NCBI RefSeq assembly: GCF_001022965.1
Contig: NZ_LECZ01000026.1
Location: 124,001 to 188,000, forward strand
Length of the DNA: 64,000 bases
Origin: Enterobacter genomosp. O
Lineage (GTDB): Bacteria > Pseudomonadota > Gammaproteobacteria > Enterobacterales > Enterobacteriaceae
Reading direction: 5' to 3'
Positions 8,347-16,199 of this stretch are shown here, piece by piece (within the stretch, counting starts at the first letter, position 1; every line of letters begins with the position of its first letter). The notes beneath the pieces were generated by a model. It was not told where the DNA came from. It was given only the letters and a program-made list of their open reading frames with translations, and did not search any database. Made by a program: the position numbers and the translations under genes.

Positions 8347-9126
8347 ATGAACATCACCCATATTCGCAACGCCACCCAGCTGATTACCTACGCCGGCAAA
8401 CGTCTTTTAATCGACCCGATGCTCGCCCCGAAGGGCGCTTATCCGGGCTTTCCCGGTACGGCGCATGCTGAGCTTCGCAACCCGTTGGTCGAGCTTCCCG
8501 TTGACGTCAACTTGCTGCTGGACGCCGACGCGGCGATCGTCACCCATACCCATGACGATCATTGGGATCGCGCAGCAGCAGAACTGATCGCCAAAGACAA
8601 GCCGATCTATGTGCAAAACGACCGTGACGCCGCGCTGCTGCGCAGCCAGGGGTTTAGCAACCTGACAGTCATGACCGACGCGACCACCTTCGGCGACATT
8701 CAGATTGTGAAAACCCACGGTGGCCAGCACGGCACCAACCGCGCTTACGCCGTACCGGAGCTGGCGGAGCGGCTGGGCGAGGCCTGCGGCGTGGTGCTGC
8801 GCCATCCTGCTGAGAAGACGCTCTATCTGGCAGGGGATACCGTCTGGCGCGAAGAGGTGGCAGCGGATCTGCAAAAGCATCAGCCGGATGTGGTGGTACT
8901 TAACGCCGGCTATGCCCACGTCATTGGTTTTGGGCCAATCATTATGGGTCAGGAAGACGTGCTCAACGTCCATTTCCTGCTGCCGCAGGCTAAAATCGTG
9001 GCGAGCCATATGGAGGCCATCAACCACTGCCTGTTGACCCGCAGCGCGCTGCGTGAGTACGTTGAAGCCAACCAGGTGAGTGACGCGGTGAGCATTCCCC
9101 AGGACGGGGAAACCGTTATATTCTGA
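8347..9126 (+). CDS. MBL-fold metal-dependent hydrolase
   Basis: A 259-residue cytoplasmic protein of the metallo-beta-lactamase superfamily, probably a hydrolase for an unknown small molecule. The metal-binding motif HTHDDHWD is at residues 67-74, with further likely ligands in KTHGGQHG, LAGDTVW and ASHMEAINH. No signal peptide is present. The size and motif layout resemble the UlaG-like, L-ascorbate-6-phosphate lactonase type group rather than true beta-lactamases. The start at 8347 is fixed by GGAGG 7 bases upstream, buried in an inverted repeat. A GlxA-type regulator follows after 27 bp and is probably co-transcribed, so the substrate may also be its signal. The chemistry is not determined. 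Confidence 0.85.
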   Translation: MNITHIRNATQLITYAGKRLLIDPMLAPKGAYPGFPGTAHAELRNPLVELPVDVNLLLDADAAIVTHTHDDHWDRAAAELIAKDKPIYVQNDRDAALLRSQGFSNLTVMTDATTFGDIQIVKTHGGQHGTNRAYAVPELAERLGEACGVVLRHPAEKTLYLAGDTVWREEVAADLQKHQPDVVVLNAGYAHVIGFGPIIMGQEDVLNVHFLLPQAKIVASHMEAINHCLLTRSALREYVEANQVSDAVSIPQDGETVIF

Positions 9127-9153
9127 GTGCGTTAAAGGGAAGGGAGGGGGCAG

Positions 9154-10107
9154 ATGTCGCTAATCAACGTCGCAATTGTCGCGGTGGACGGATTCAGCCC
9201 GTTTCACTACTCCGTTCCCTGCATTCTGTTTGGCGATTCGGTTTCCGGCGAAAGGCGTTTTAACGTCACGATCTGCGCCGAAACGCCCGGTTTCCTCACG
9301 TCAAAAGACGGATTTGCCCTCAACGCTACAGAGGGCTACTCCGCCATTGGGCAGGCCGATATTGTCGTCGTTCCCTACTGGCAGCACGTCCTTGAACGCC
9401 CGCCTCAGACGCTGCTCGACAGCCTGGTACGGGCAAGAGATAACGGCGCGGAAATCGTCGGGCTGTGTCTCGGGTCGTTTGTGCTGGCCTATGCGGGGGT
9501 CCTCGACGGCAAGCGTGCGGCCACCCACTGGGAGTTCGAACGCCAGTTTCAGTCGCTCTTCCCGAACGTCAGGCTAGATATCAATGCCCTCTACGTGGAT
9601 GACGGCAATATCATCACTTCCGCAGGCACTGCCGCCGCGCTGGACTGCTGCTTGTATATCATTCGCCAGCGTTTTGGCAGCGTGGTCGCTAACCAGATTG
9701 CCCGCCGGATGATTGTTCCGCCCCACCGCGAAGGCGGGCAGGCGCAATTTATCGCCCAACCGGTGCCGAAAGATACTCGTGACGGGCGGATTAACTGCCT
9801 GATCGACTATCTTCAGCAGCACATCACCGAACCGCATAGCCTGGACTCGCTGGCGGAGGTGGTCTCAATGAGCCGCCGCACGCTGACCCGTCACTTTGTT
9901 AAAGCCACGGGGATGAGCGTCGTCGACTGGCTTACCGCCGAACGCCTGCGGCGCAGCCAGATCTTGCTTGAAGCCGGAAATATGCCCGTTGAAAGCGTGG
10001 CCGAGCTGGTGGGGTTTAATTCCGCTGTCACCTGGCGACAGCAGTTTAAGGCGCGTTTTGGGGTCAGCCCGGCGGAGTGGCGAAAGACGTTCCGTTTGCA
10101 GAACTAG
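9154..10107 (+). CDS. GlxA-family (DJ-1/PfpI plus AraC) transcriptional regulator
   Basis: A 317-residue regulator. Residues 1-190 form a DJ-1/PfpI-like domain, with the nucleophile-elbow region GLCLGSFVLAYAG carrying a cysteine and ATHWEFERQF downstream. Residues 215-315 are an AraC-type double helix-turn-helix (SLDSLAEVVSMSRRTLTRHF, then VESVAELVGFNSAVTWRQQF). In this family the first domain senses a ligand rather than acting as a protease. A strong GGGAGGGGG ribosome site precedes the ATG. It probably controls itself and the MBL-fold gene, from which it is 27 bp away. A second, divergent GlxA-type protein lies at 22937-23926. Confidence 0.9.
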   Translation: MSLINVAIVAVDGFSPFHYSVPCILFGDSVSGERRFNVTICAETPGFLTSKDGFALNATEGYSAIGQADIVVVPYWQHVLERPPQTLLDSLVRARDNGAEIVGLCLGSFVLAYAGVLDGKRAATHWEFERQFQSLFPNVRLDINALYVDDGNIITSAGTAAALDCCLYIIRQRFGSVVANQIARRMIVPPHREGGQAQFIAQPVPKDTRDGRINCLIDYLQQHITEPHSLDSLAEVVSMSRRTLTRHFVKATGMSVVDWLTAERLRRSQILLEAGNMPVESVAELVGFNSAVTWRQQFKARFGVSPAEWRKTFRLQN

Positions 10108-10219
10108 CGTGAAAGTTCTGTAATAACGACAGGTTAAGAAATGTGAGCATTCATGAACCTACAGAAGCTAGTGGTTACAGTCCTTCACCAGTTTGCCGCA
10201 TTCATACAGAGGAAAAATA

Positions 10220-10468
10220 ATGATTACTACAAGGGTAAAATTATTCTTGTTACTGGCCACTGTTTGGATAGCAGGAATATTTGCCACGCTTTTATTTGGA
10301 CGTTTGTTGATTGCCCTGGTCAGCTTCTTTTTCATCGGACAATTTGATTTTCCAGTCAGCGATCTTGTTGAAGCTACTACCCTTGCCATGAGTGGTGTGA
10401 TCCTAATTGGAGGAATACAGTGCATTATGGCGAAGGAAAAGAACCGATCCGAAGACCCACCCCGGTAA
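10220..10468 (+). CDS. Small two-helix membrane protein of unknown function
   Basis: An 82-residue protein. The ATG at 10220 has AGAGGA 7 bases upstream and gives a membrane start (TRVKLFLLLATVWIAG) followed by a second hydrophobic segment (ATTLAMSGVILIGGIQCI). A charged tail, KEKNRSEDPPR, ends the protein. No family is recognised. It lies 112 bp after the GlxA-type gene and converges on the AAA ATPase gene with a 21-bp gap. The good ribosome site and the membrane pattern support a real gene. Confidence 0.6.
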   Translation: MITTRVKLFLLLATVWIAGIFATLLFGRLLIALVSFFFIGQFDFPVSDLVEATTLAMSGVILIGGIQCIMAKEKNRSEDPPR

Positions 10469-10489
10469 GTTGTGTATGAAGAGATTGAG

Positions 10490-11578
10490 CTACCCCAGCC
10501 TCTCCACCCTCGTCTCCCCCTCCACCATCGACAGCTGATACAGCGAAAACGATCGCTGTTTCTCAATCAGCGTCGCCAGCTCCGGCGAGTGGCTGGTGAG
10601 CCAGATCTGCGAGTAGCGGCTGGCCTCGGCGATTAAGCTCGCAAGGGCGGGCAGCATCTGCGGGTGCAGGCTGTTTTCCGGTTCGTTCAATGCGATAAAC
10701 GCCGGTGGGCGCGGGCTTAACAGTGCCACCGCCAGGCACAGGAAGCGGAGCGTGCCGTCAGAGAACTCCGCCGGTTCAAGCGGCCTGCTCAGCCCTTCGC
10801 GCTGCATCATCATCCGGAAGCGCCCGCCGGTGTTGTCGCTGTAGAACACGCAGCCGGGGAACGCCTGGTCGAGAATGCGCATCAGCAGCAGTTCGTCGCC
10901 AATCTCGACGATGGTCTGGAACGCCGCCGCCAGGTTGGCGCCGTCGCTGGCCAGCACCGGGGAGCGGAAGCCGACCTGCGGGGCGCGCATTGCCGAGCCG
11001 GATGAGACGGAAAACTCATGATAAAAGCGCCAGTTCCGCAGGGACTCGCGCATTTGCGACACTTCCGGGTAAAGGTGCGGCTCGCCGAGCTGGCCGAACA
11101 CCGATTCGTTTTCGTAAAGCGTACCGCTGTGGGTCACTTTCTCGTGGTGCACGTTATTCAGAAACACCGCCTGATTCCTGCGCTTCATCAGCTGGGACGA
11201 CGGGCGTCTGTGCTGGCCGCTCAGCCAGATGGACTCTTCTTTGATCACCGGGTCGAGCTGGAACTGCGAAGGGTAAGGCAGCTTCTCGACAAACCCTACC
11301 TGCAGCTCGTATTCGTAGGTCTCTGTTTCAACCGCCAGGTTCATCCGTCGCAGCTGGTCGCTGCGGGTCTTGCCTGCCCAGAACACCTTCAGAATACCGC
11401 CCTCGTTTGCCAGCGCCTGGGAAAACTGCCCCTGGGCGGCGCTGTGCATCAGGTGTATCGCCTTGTAGATATTGGATTTTCCGGTGCCGTTCGGCCCGAA
11501 GACGATGTTGAGCTGCTCCAGCTCCAGCGACATATCGCGGATGGAGCGGTAGTTTTGGATGTGCAGGGTGTTGATCAC
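10490..11578 (-). CDS. AAA ATPase (RecF/SMC-like AAA_21 type), unknown role
   Basis: A 362-residue ATPase. It opens INTLHIQNYRSIRDMSLELE, typical of RecF/OLD-type ATPases. Walker A is GPNGTGKS at residues 28-35, and late in the protein come FIALNEPENSLHP (Walker B and D-loop) and IWLTSHSPELA (the switch histidine). No nuclease or TOPRIM domain follows, so it is not a full OLD protein. The start is a GTG. It stands alone, separated from the DUF523 gene upstream by a terminator. A DNA-maintenance or defence role is possible, but nothing nearby proves it. Confidence 0.8.
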   Translation of the reverse strand: MINTLHIQNYRSIRDMSLELEQLNIVFGPNGTGKSNIYKAIHLMHSAAQGQFSQALANEGGILKVFWAGKTRSDQLRRMNLAVETETYEYELQVGFVEKLPYPSQFQLDPVIKEESIWLSGQHRRPSSQLMKRRNQAVFLNNVHHEKVTHSGTLYENESVFGQLGEPHLYPEVSQMRESLRNWRFYHEFSVSSGSAMRAPQVGFRSPVLASDGANLAAAFQTIVEIGDELLLMRILDQAFPGCVFYSDNTGGRFRMMMQREGLSRPLEPAEFSDGTLRFLCLAVALLSPRPPAFIALNEPENSLHPQMLPALASLIAEASRYSQIWLTSHSPELATLIEKQRSFSLYQLSMVEGETRVERLG

Positions 11579-11638
11579 AGGCAGGCCCCTTTTTGCAGAA
11601 TGAGCCTGTATATAATCACAGGCTTTTGGATGAAATGC

Positions 11639-11668
11639 AAAAAAGAGACGACAGTGAGGATGTCGTCT
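11639..11668 (-). terminator. Intrinsic terminator of the DUF523-YbgA gene
   Basis: The perfect 8-bp stem AGACGACA (11646-11653) with TGTCGTCT (11661-11668) is followed on the minus strand by a T run at 11644-11639. It lies just downstream of the minus-strand gene ending at 11725. Confidence 0.7.
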
Positions 11669-11724
11669 AAACGGGGTACTGCTTTGGGCCTCTACGGGTC
11701 AATGGGGCCTTCGCATTTTTGTGA

Positions 11725-12684
11725 TCATTTGACTGCCAGACGCAGACCCAAATCATCAGGATAGGGATCAAAGTAGTTTTGCGTCATCAGATACCGGTCG
11801 GGGTGTTCGGCCAGGTAGTGCTTCAGCAGCGTGATCGGAGCGAGGATAGGCAGATGTCCGTTGCGATAGTGCAGGATCACGTCGCGCAGCTCGCCGCGCT
11901 GGCGGGTGTTCAGCTGGTTACGGAAATAGCCCTGAATATGCATCAGCACGTTGGTGTGATTCTTCCGCGAGGCGGGTTTTTTCAGGATGGTCATCAGCTT
12001 TTCCCGGTACGCCACGAAGAAGGCGTCCAGGTCTTCCCACTCGTGCAGCGAGGCGACGAACGGGCCGATTTCACGGTAACCCGCCTGATGGTGCGCCAGC
12101 AGCTGAAGCTTGTAGCGGCTGTGGAAGTCCAGCAGCGCGCGGCGCGTCAGGCCATTTTTACGCAGTATGTTCAGCTCGTGCAGCGCAAAAACGCGCTCGA
12201 CGAAGTTTTCCCGCAGCACCGGGTCGTGCAGGCGTCCATCCTCCTCCACGGGCAGCCACGGCCAGGTTTCAAGGAGGGCAGCGGTGAACAGCCCGACCCC
12301 CTCCTTGCGGCCCCGGTTGCCGTTTTCATCATACAGCCGCACGCGTTCCATGCCGCAGCTTGGAGATTTCGCGCAGACGATAAAGCCGGAGAGATCGCCG
12401 ATTTTCGGCAAAAAGTCTGCCGTAAAGTCCGCCATTTTCTGCGTAACATCTTCATGAGGCGCATGGCTGAAGCGCATCTGCGTTTCACCGTCCGTCGTTA
12501 CGATCAGTCGCAGCGCCGGGCGGGGCGTCGGCAGGCCAATGGCCATTTCCGGGCAGACGGGGCGGAAATTCACCCACTGGGCCAGCTCATCCATGACGAA
12601 GCCCATACGCTTGTGTCCGCCGTCAAAGCGTACGGCGGAACCGGTCAAACATCCGCTAATACCGAGCACAGGTTTCGTTGTCAT
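11725..12684 (-). CDS. DUF523-DUF1722 (YbgA-like) fusion protein
   Basis: A 319-residue cytoplasmic protein. The N-terminal DUF523 half has the cysteine motifs GISGCLTG and CAKSPSCGMERVRLY. The C-terminal half is the DUF1722/YbgA domain (HSRYKLQLLAHHQAGYREIG ... YFRNQLNTRQRGEL). E. coli YbgA carries only the second domain and sits beside photolyase phr. Here no phr is seen, but a MerR-type gene of the kind often found near such genes lies about 600 bp away. The start has a clear GGAGG site. The biochemical function is unknown; the cysteines suggest metal or cluster binding, which is inference. Confidence 0.85.
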   Translation of the reverse strand: MTTKPVLGISGCLTGSAVRFDGGHKRMGFVMDELAQWVNFRPVCPEMAIGLPTPRPALRLIVTTDGETQMRFSHAPHEDVTQKMADFTADFLPKIGDLSGFIVCAKSPSCGMERVRLYDENGNRGRKEGVGLFTAALLETWPWLPVEEDGRLHDPVLRENFVERVFALHELNILRKNGLTRRALLDFHSRYKLQLLAHHQAGYREIGPFVASLHEWEDLDAFFVAYREKLMTILKKPASRKNHTNVLMHIQGYFRNQLNTRQRGELRDVILHYRNGHLPILAPITLLKHYLAEHPDRYLMTQNYFDPYPDDLGLRLAVK

Positions 12685-12786
12685 GGTGTGGTCCTCCCGT
12701 TCATATATTTAAAACTTACACAACATGACTAATTTGTCCAAGTATTAGCGGAACTATTTTTTATATTCCTTTAAAATCAACAGGTC

Positions 12787-13200
12787 TTAACTGCCCTTGT
12801 AGGTCGAGTAACCGTACTGGCTCAGCAGAAGCGGGATGTGCAACTTCTCGTTGGTGCGGGTCACGGTAAACAGCACCGGGACTTCCGGGAAGAAGGAGTC
12901 CAGCTTTTTGCCGTGGAAGTAATCTGCGGTTTTGAAGGTCACTTTATAAACGCCGGGCTGCATGTCCTGGTCCTGCGGATAAAGCGATTTGATGCGTCCG
13001 TCATGGTCGGTTTTACCGCTGGCAAGCTGGGTCCATTTATCCTGCTCCTGCTTTTCCAGGATAACAGTTACGTCCGACGGCGGCATACCGGTTTGCTGGT
13101 CGAGAACGTGTACGCTCAGCGTGCCAGCCGGGGCGGCGCTGAAGGCGACAGGGGTAAAAGCCATCGCGGCCAGGATCAGCAGAGGGGTGGTTTTTTTCAT
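12787..13200 (-). CDS. hiuH: Periplasmic 5-hydroxyisourate hydrolase (transthyretin-like)
   Basis: A 137-residue protein with a signal peptide (about 1-22, ending AFSAA), so it acts in the periplasm. The family hydrolyses 5-hydroxyisourate in urate breakdown. Family features are LSVHVLDQQTGMPPSDV with the catalytic histidine, the arginine in DHDGRIKSLYP, the histidine in KLHIPLLLSQYGYS and a C-terminal YKGS. The usual terminal tetrapeptide is YRGS, so there is one conservative change. No other urate gene is nearby. It lies between the DUF523 gene and the MerR-type gene, on the same strand as both. Confidence 0.85.
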   Translation of the reverse strand: MKKTTPLLILAAMAFTPVAFSAAPAGTLSVHVLDQQTGMPPSDVTVILEKQEQDKWTQLASGKTDHDGRIKSLYPQDQDMQPGVYKVTFKTADYFHGKKLDSFFPEVPVLFTVTRTNEKLHIPLLLSQYGYSTYKGS

Positions 13201-13299
13201 GATGTTTTCCTGTGGAGTGAGTGGTCACAGGAAAACGTTAGCATTCGCAGCGCGGGAAAATATTCAACTTTTCGTGACAATTCCCACAGGAGAAAATCG

Positions 13300-14025
13300 T
13301 CAGAGGATAATCACCTCAAGGGAAACCTGCTGCTGCCACTGCGCCACCTGCTTTTTCCGCGCCGCGGTGAGCTTGCCGCTGGTGACCAGAAGCCATTTGC
13401 GCTCCGGGAAAATTTCCGGTGCCAGCGCGTCAGGGGGCGTGGGCAGAATGTCGATCCGGTGGCCCTGTCCGGTGCGCGTTAAGGCTTCGAGCCAGATCTC
13501 GCACGGGTCGTTCAGGTGCCAGCCGCTGAGCAGAATATTATCGCCCGGCGCTTTTTTATCGCCTTCGAGGCAGAACGAGACGTAGGCGATGATGATGCCG
13601 TCGAGAATTGCGCGCAGGGTCATGGCGGCGGCGACGTTAGCCGAAACCTGGCTGCGCAGCGGGCGGAGCACGTTCGCGACCAGTTCCGGCCTCGGGTATT
13701 CGCGTCCGGCGTCGTAAATCATCTGGCGCAGGGACTCGACTTTGCCGTCCTGCAGGCGCTGCAGCATGTTCTGTTGCAGGGTTTGCCAGTTGTTGGTCCG
13801 GCCCGGCGTCGGGCGTTCCAGCAGCGGTTTGACCTGGCCGATCGGGACGCCTTTTTTAACCCAGTCGAGGATTTTTAGCGCCTGCTGGACGTCTTCATCG
13901 CTGTACTGGCGGTGGCCGCCTTCCGTGCGCTGTGGCTTGAGTAAACCGTAGCGACGCTGCCACGCCCGTAGGGTGGTGGCGGTGATGCCGCTGAGTCTGG
14001 CGAATTCGCCGATGGAGTAAGCCAT
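13300..14025 (-). CDS. MerR-family regulator of the MlrA/BluR type
   Basis: A 241-residue regulator. The N-terminus is a MerR helix-turn-helix (SIGEFARLSGITATTLRAWQ, then YGLLKPQRTEGGHRQYSDED). The C-terminal two thirds resemble the cobalamin-binding-like effector region of E. coli MlrA and BluR, which end in a similar layout (WLEALTRTGQGHRIDIL, KWLLVTSG). Divergence from both suggests a paralogue rather than true MlrA. It is transcribed divergently from blc, with about 117 bp between the starts, and could control blc, itself or the DUF523 gene. Its signal is unknown; I see no complete DxHxxG cobalamin motif. Confidence 0.85.
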   Translation of the reverse strand: MAYSIGEFARLSGITATTLRAWQRRYGLLKPQRTEGGHRQYSDEDVQQALKILDWVKKGVPIGQVKPLLERPTPGRTNNWQTLQQNMLQRLQDGKVESLRQMIYDAGREYPRPELVANVLRPLRSQVSANVAAAMTLRAILDGIIIAYVSFCLEGDKKAPGDNILLSGWHLNDPCEIWLEALTRTGQGHRIDILPTPPDALAPEIFPERKWLLVTSGKLTAARKKQVAQWQQQVSLEVIIL

Positions 14026-14142
14026 GTCCGTGTCCAGAGTGGAGGAATACTCTCAATATACTACGAATTTTCCCGAACGGGATGAAGCGCCGAAACGGTG
14101 CACTACACTTAACATCCAACCGTGCAAATGAAAGGAATTCTC

Positions 14143-14667
14143 ATGAAGCTATGGCCTGTTGTGACCGGTGTTGCCATTGCCCTGACGCTGGTCGCCTGTA
14201 AATCCCCTACGCCGCCGAAAGGCGTGCAGCCGATTTCCGGTTTTGATGCCAGCCGCTATCTCGGCAAATGGTACGAGGTCGCCCGCCTGGAAAACCGCTT
14301 TGAACGCGGTCTGGAGCAGGTGACTGCCACCTACGGCAAGCGCAGCGACGGCGGCATTAGCGTGCTTAACCGGGGTTACGACCCGGTGAAGAACAAGTGG
14401 AATGAGAGCGAAGGCAAAGCGTATTTTACCGGTGAACCGACCACGGCCGCGCTGAAGGTATCGTTCTTCGGCCCGTTCTACGGCGGCTATAACGTGATCA
14501 AGCTCGACGATAAGTACCAGTACGCGCTGGTGAGCGGCCCGAACCGCGATTACCTGTGGATCCTGTCGCGCACGCCAACCCTTCCTGAGGCGGTGAAGCA
14601 GGATTACCTGAACACCGCGCGCAGTCTGGGCTTCCGGGTTGACCAGCTGGTGTGGGTGAAGCACTAG
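14143..14667 (+). CDS. blc: Outer-membrane lipocalin Blc
   Basis: A 174-residue lipoprotein. The frame opens at an upstream GTG, but the ATG at 14143 with AAAGGA 7 bases before it gives a signal peptide with lipobox LVAC, so the mature protein starts at the lipidated cysteine. Lipocalin motifs are YLGKWYEVARLENRFERGL and YLWILSRTPTL, and VSFFGPFYGGYNVI is shared with E. coli Blc. The family binds fatty acids or lysophospholipids at the outer membrane and is induced under envelope stress. It is divergent from the MerR-type gene and converges on the fimbrial adhesin gene with 3 bp between them. Confidence 0.95.
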   Translation: MKLWPVVTGVAIALTLVACKSPTPPKGVQPISGFDASRYLGKWYEVARLENRFERGLEQVTATYGKRSDGGISVLNRGYDPVKNKWNESEGKAYFTGEPTTAALKVSFFGPFYGGYNVIKLDDKYQYALVSGPNRDYLWILSRTPTLPEAVKQDYLNTARSLGFRVDQLVWVKH

Positions 14668-14670
14668 CCC

Positions 14671-15684
14671 CTACTGGTAGGAAAACGTAATGCTTGCCAG
14701 GGCGTTCGCCGAGCCGGGGACCAGCTCGCCGGTGCGGATGTACTGCGCCTGGAACGGCAGCGACAGGGTTTGCGCCGCGGTGGTGCTCTGGATAAAGAAC
14801 TGGTTCGTCGTGTTCGCCGCCGAGCTGTCTGGCCCCATCATCAGCGGGCCGGTGCCGTTGTAGAAAAACTGCACCCCCACGCCGGACGCCGTGGAGTCGC
14901 CGGTCAGCGTCACCACCGACGAGGTATTCGACGGCGTGGTCTGATCGGTCATCACCGCGTTAACCGCCACGTTGGCGTCGCAGATCAGGCTGACGTTAAA
15001 CGACCCGGAAGGTGACGTGCTGCCCACGGTGGTCAAGGTGCGGATATCAATCGTGCCCAGATCAACATTCGCGCTTTTGGTGCCCACCGTACAGCCGCTC
15101 GCCGTGACGGTGATGGTGGTAGGGTTAATAATAACCTTTGCCGTTTTGACCTCGTTGTTATACGCGGTCAGAACCGCGGCGTTGATGGTCGGGATCTGAT
15201 AAACCCCTGATTTCAGCGCCGTGCCGGTCTTAATAAAAGTCACCTTGGCGGACCAGCCTAAATCGGTGGCATAGCCATTGGTACCGTCCGCCGGGTAGCT
15301 TTGCGTGATACCGCTCTGCAGCGGAATCCAGGCGGAGCCGTTAAAATCCTTCAGCCCGATGATATACCCCACCCCCGGCACGCCGGTTTCGAAAATGGTG
15401 TAGTTCACCCCGTCGACGGTGACCGTCATGCCGCTTGAAATTGCGCTGCTGCTCGGCTCCAGCGTGCCTTTGGAGCAGGTAAACACCCAGCCGCACCAGA
15501 ATACCTGCTGCACGCTGGCGGTTGCGCTCCAGGTCGAACCGATGATGTTGCCCGGCACTACCGAATCCGCTGGCCCGCTGTAGGTCATCGGCTGGGGGGA
15601 GAGGGTAATATCCGATTTCCACTCCATCGCCTGTACGCTGGCACAGAGGAGTAATCCGGTGATTAAAAAAGCTAAACGCATCAT
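14671..15684 (-). CDS. Fimbrial tip adhesin, last gene of a type-1-like operon
   Basis: A 337-residue secreted protein with a signal peptide ending SVQA. Two domains are likely: an N-terminal lectin-like region (about 20-190, with a cysteine pair in FWCGWVFTCSKG) and a C-terminal pilin domain from about 195 (SGCTVGTKSANVDLGTIDI with the pilin cysteine, SLICDANVAV). It ends in the donor-strand-like ITFSYQ. This layout matches FimH-type adhesins. The start overlaps the preceding minor-pilin stop by ATGA. The ligand is unknown, as the binding domain is not obviously mannose-specific. Confidence 0.85.
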   Translation of the reverse strand: MMRLAFLITGLLLCASVQAMEWKSDITLSPQPMTYSGPADSVVPGNIIGSTWSATASVQQVFWCGWVFTCSKGTLEPSSSAISSGMTVTVDGVNYTIFETGVPGVGYIIGLKDFNGSAWIPLQSGITQSYPADGTNGYATDLGWSAKVTFIKTGTALKSGVYQIPTINAAVLTAYNNEVKTAKVIINPTTITVTASGCTVGTKSANVDLGTIDIRTLTTVGSTSPSGSFNVSLICDANVAVNAVMTDQTTPSNTSSVVTLTGDSTASGVGVQFFYNGTGPLMMGPDSSAANTTNQFFIQSTTAAQTLSLPFQAQYIRTGELVPGSANALASITFSYQ

Positions 15685-16199
15685 TGATACTCCGTGGTCC
15701 AGGTGGCGAAAGCAGAGACATCTCCGGGATTGACGGGCGCGCCCGTGGCGGCCAGTCGGGCATAGAAGGTTACCTCTACGCTGTCATCGCCCGGCGTGCC
15801 CCAGGCGGGGGTTTGCGTGTTCAGTGGAATCAGCGCGCTTTCTTTGTCGAGGATCTGCACCGCCACGCCGGTTGCGCCGCCGTCGGCAATTTTTACCAGC
15901 TGCGGGTCGTCATCGTCCGGCGTACCGCTGAAGCGGATTTTTACCCCGGCAAAGGTCGGCCCGCAGGCTTCAAGCCTGATCGTGAAGGGCGTTTTGATGT
16001 TGCTTACCGCCCCTGCGCGGGGGAACTGTTTGATCCCAATGGTCCCCAGCGGTACTTCCTGCTCTTTAGAACCCGCGGCGACCACGCAGGTATTGCCGAT
16101 CAAATTGCCGGTGACGGAAACCAGCACGTCATAGCCGCGAACGGGGAGAGTAAAAAACAGCAGCAGGACGATGCTGGTCATCCGGAGCGTTACTGACAT
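15681..16199 (-). CDS. Minor fimbrial subunit
   Basis: A 172-residue pilin-like protein with a signal peptide (about 1-22). It has the type-1 pilin pattern: GNLIGNTCVVAAGSKEQEVPLGTIG with the first cysteine, RLEACGPTFAGVKIRFSGT with the second, and a C-terminal FATWTTEYQ. It lies between usher and adhesin and overlaps both (10 bp with the usher, 4 bp with the adhesin), the position of FimF/FimG-like adaptors. It probably joins the adhesin to the rod. Confidence 0.85.
   Translation of the reverse strand: MSVTLRMTSIVLLLFFTLPVRGYDVLVSVTGNLIGNTCVVAAGSKEQEVPLGTIGIKQFPRAGAVSNIKTPFTIRLEACGPTFAGVKIRFSGTPDDDDPQLVKIADGGATGVAVQILDKESALIPLNTQTPAWGTPGDDSVEVTFYARLAATGAPVNPGDVSAFATWTTEYQ

Noticed and set aside
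10490..11578. AAA ATPase as recF or as a full OLD nuclease
   Set aside because: It lacks the recF context, and no TOPRIM domain follows the ATPase motifs.
13300..14025. Identification of the MerR-type gene as mlrA itself
   Set aside because: The DNA-binding half is similar, but the effector half diverges and the gene context (blc, hiuH, ybgA-like) is not that of E. coli mlrA.
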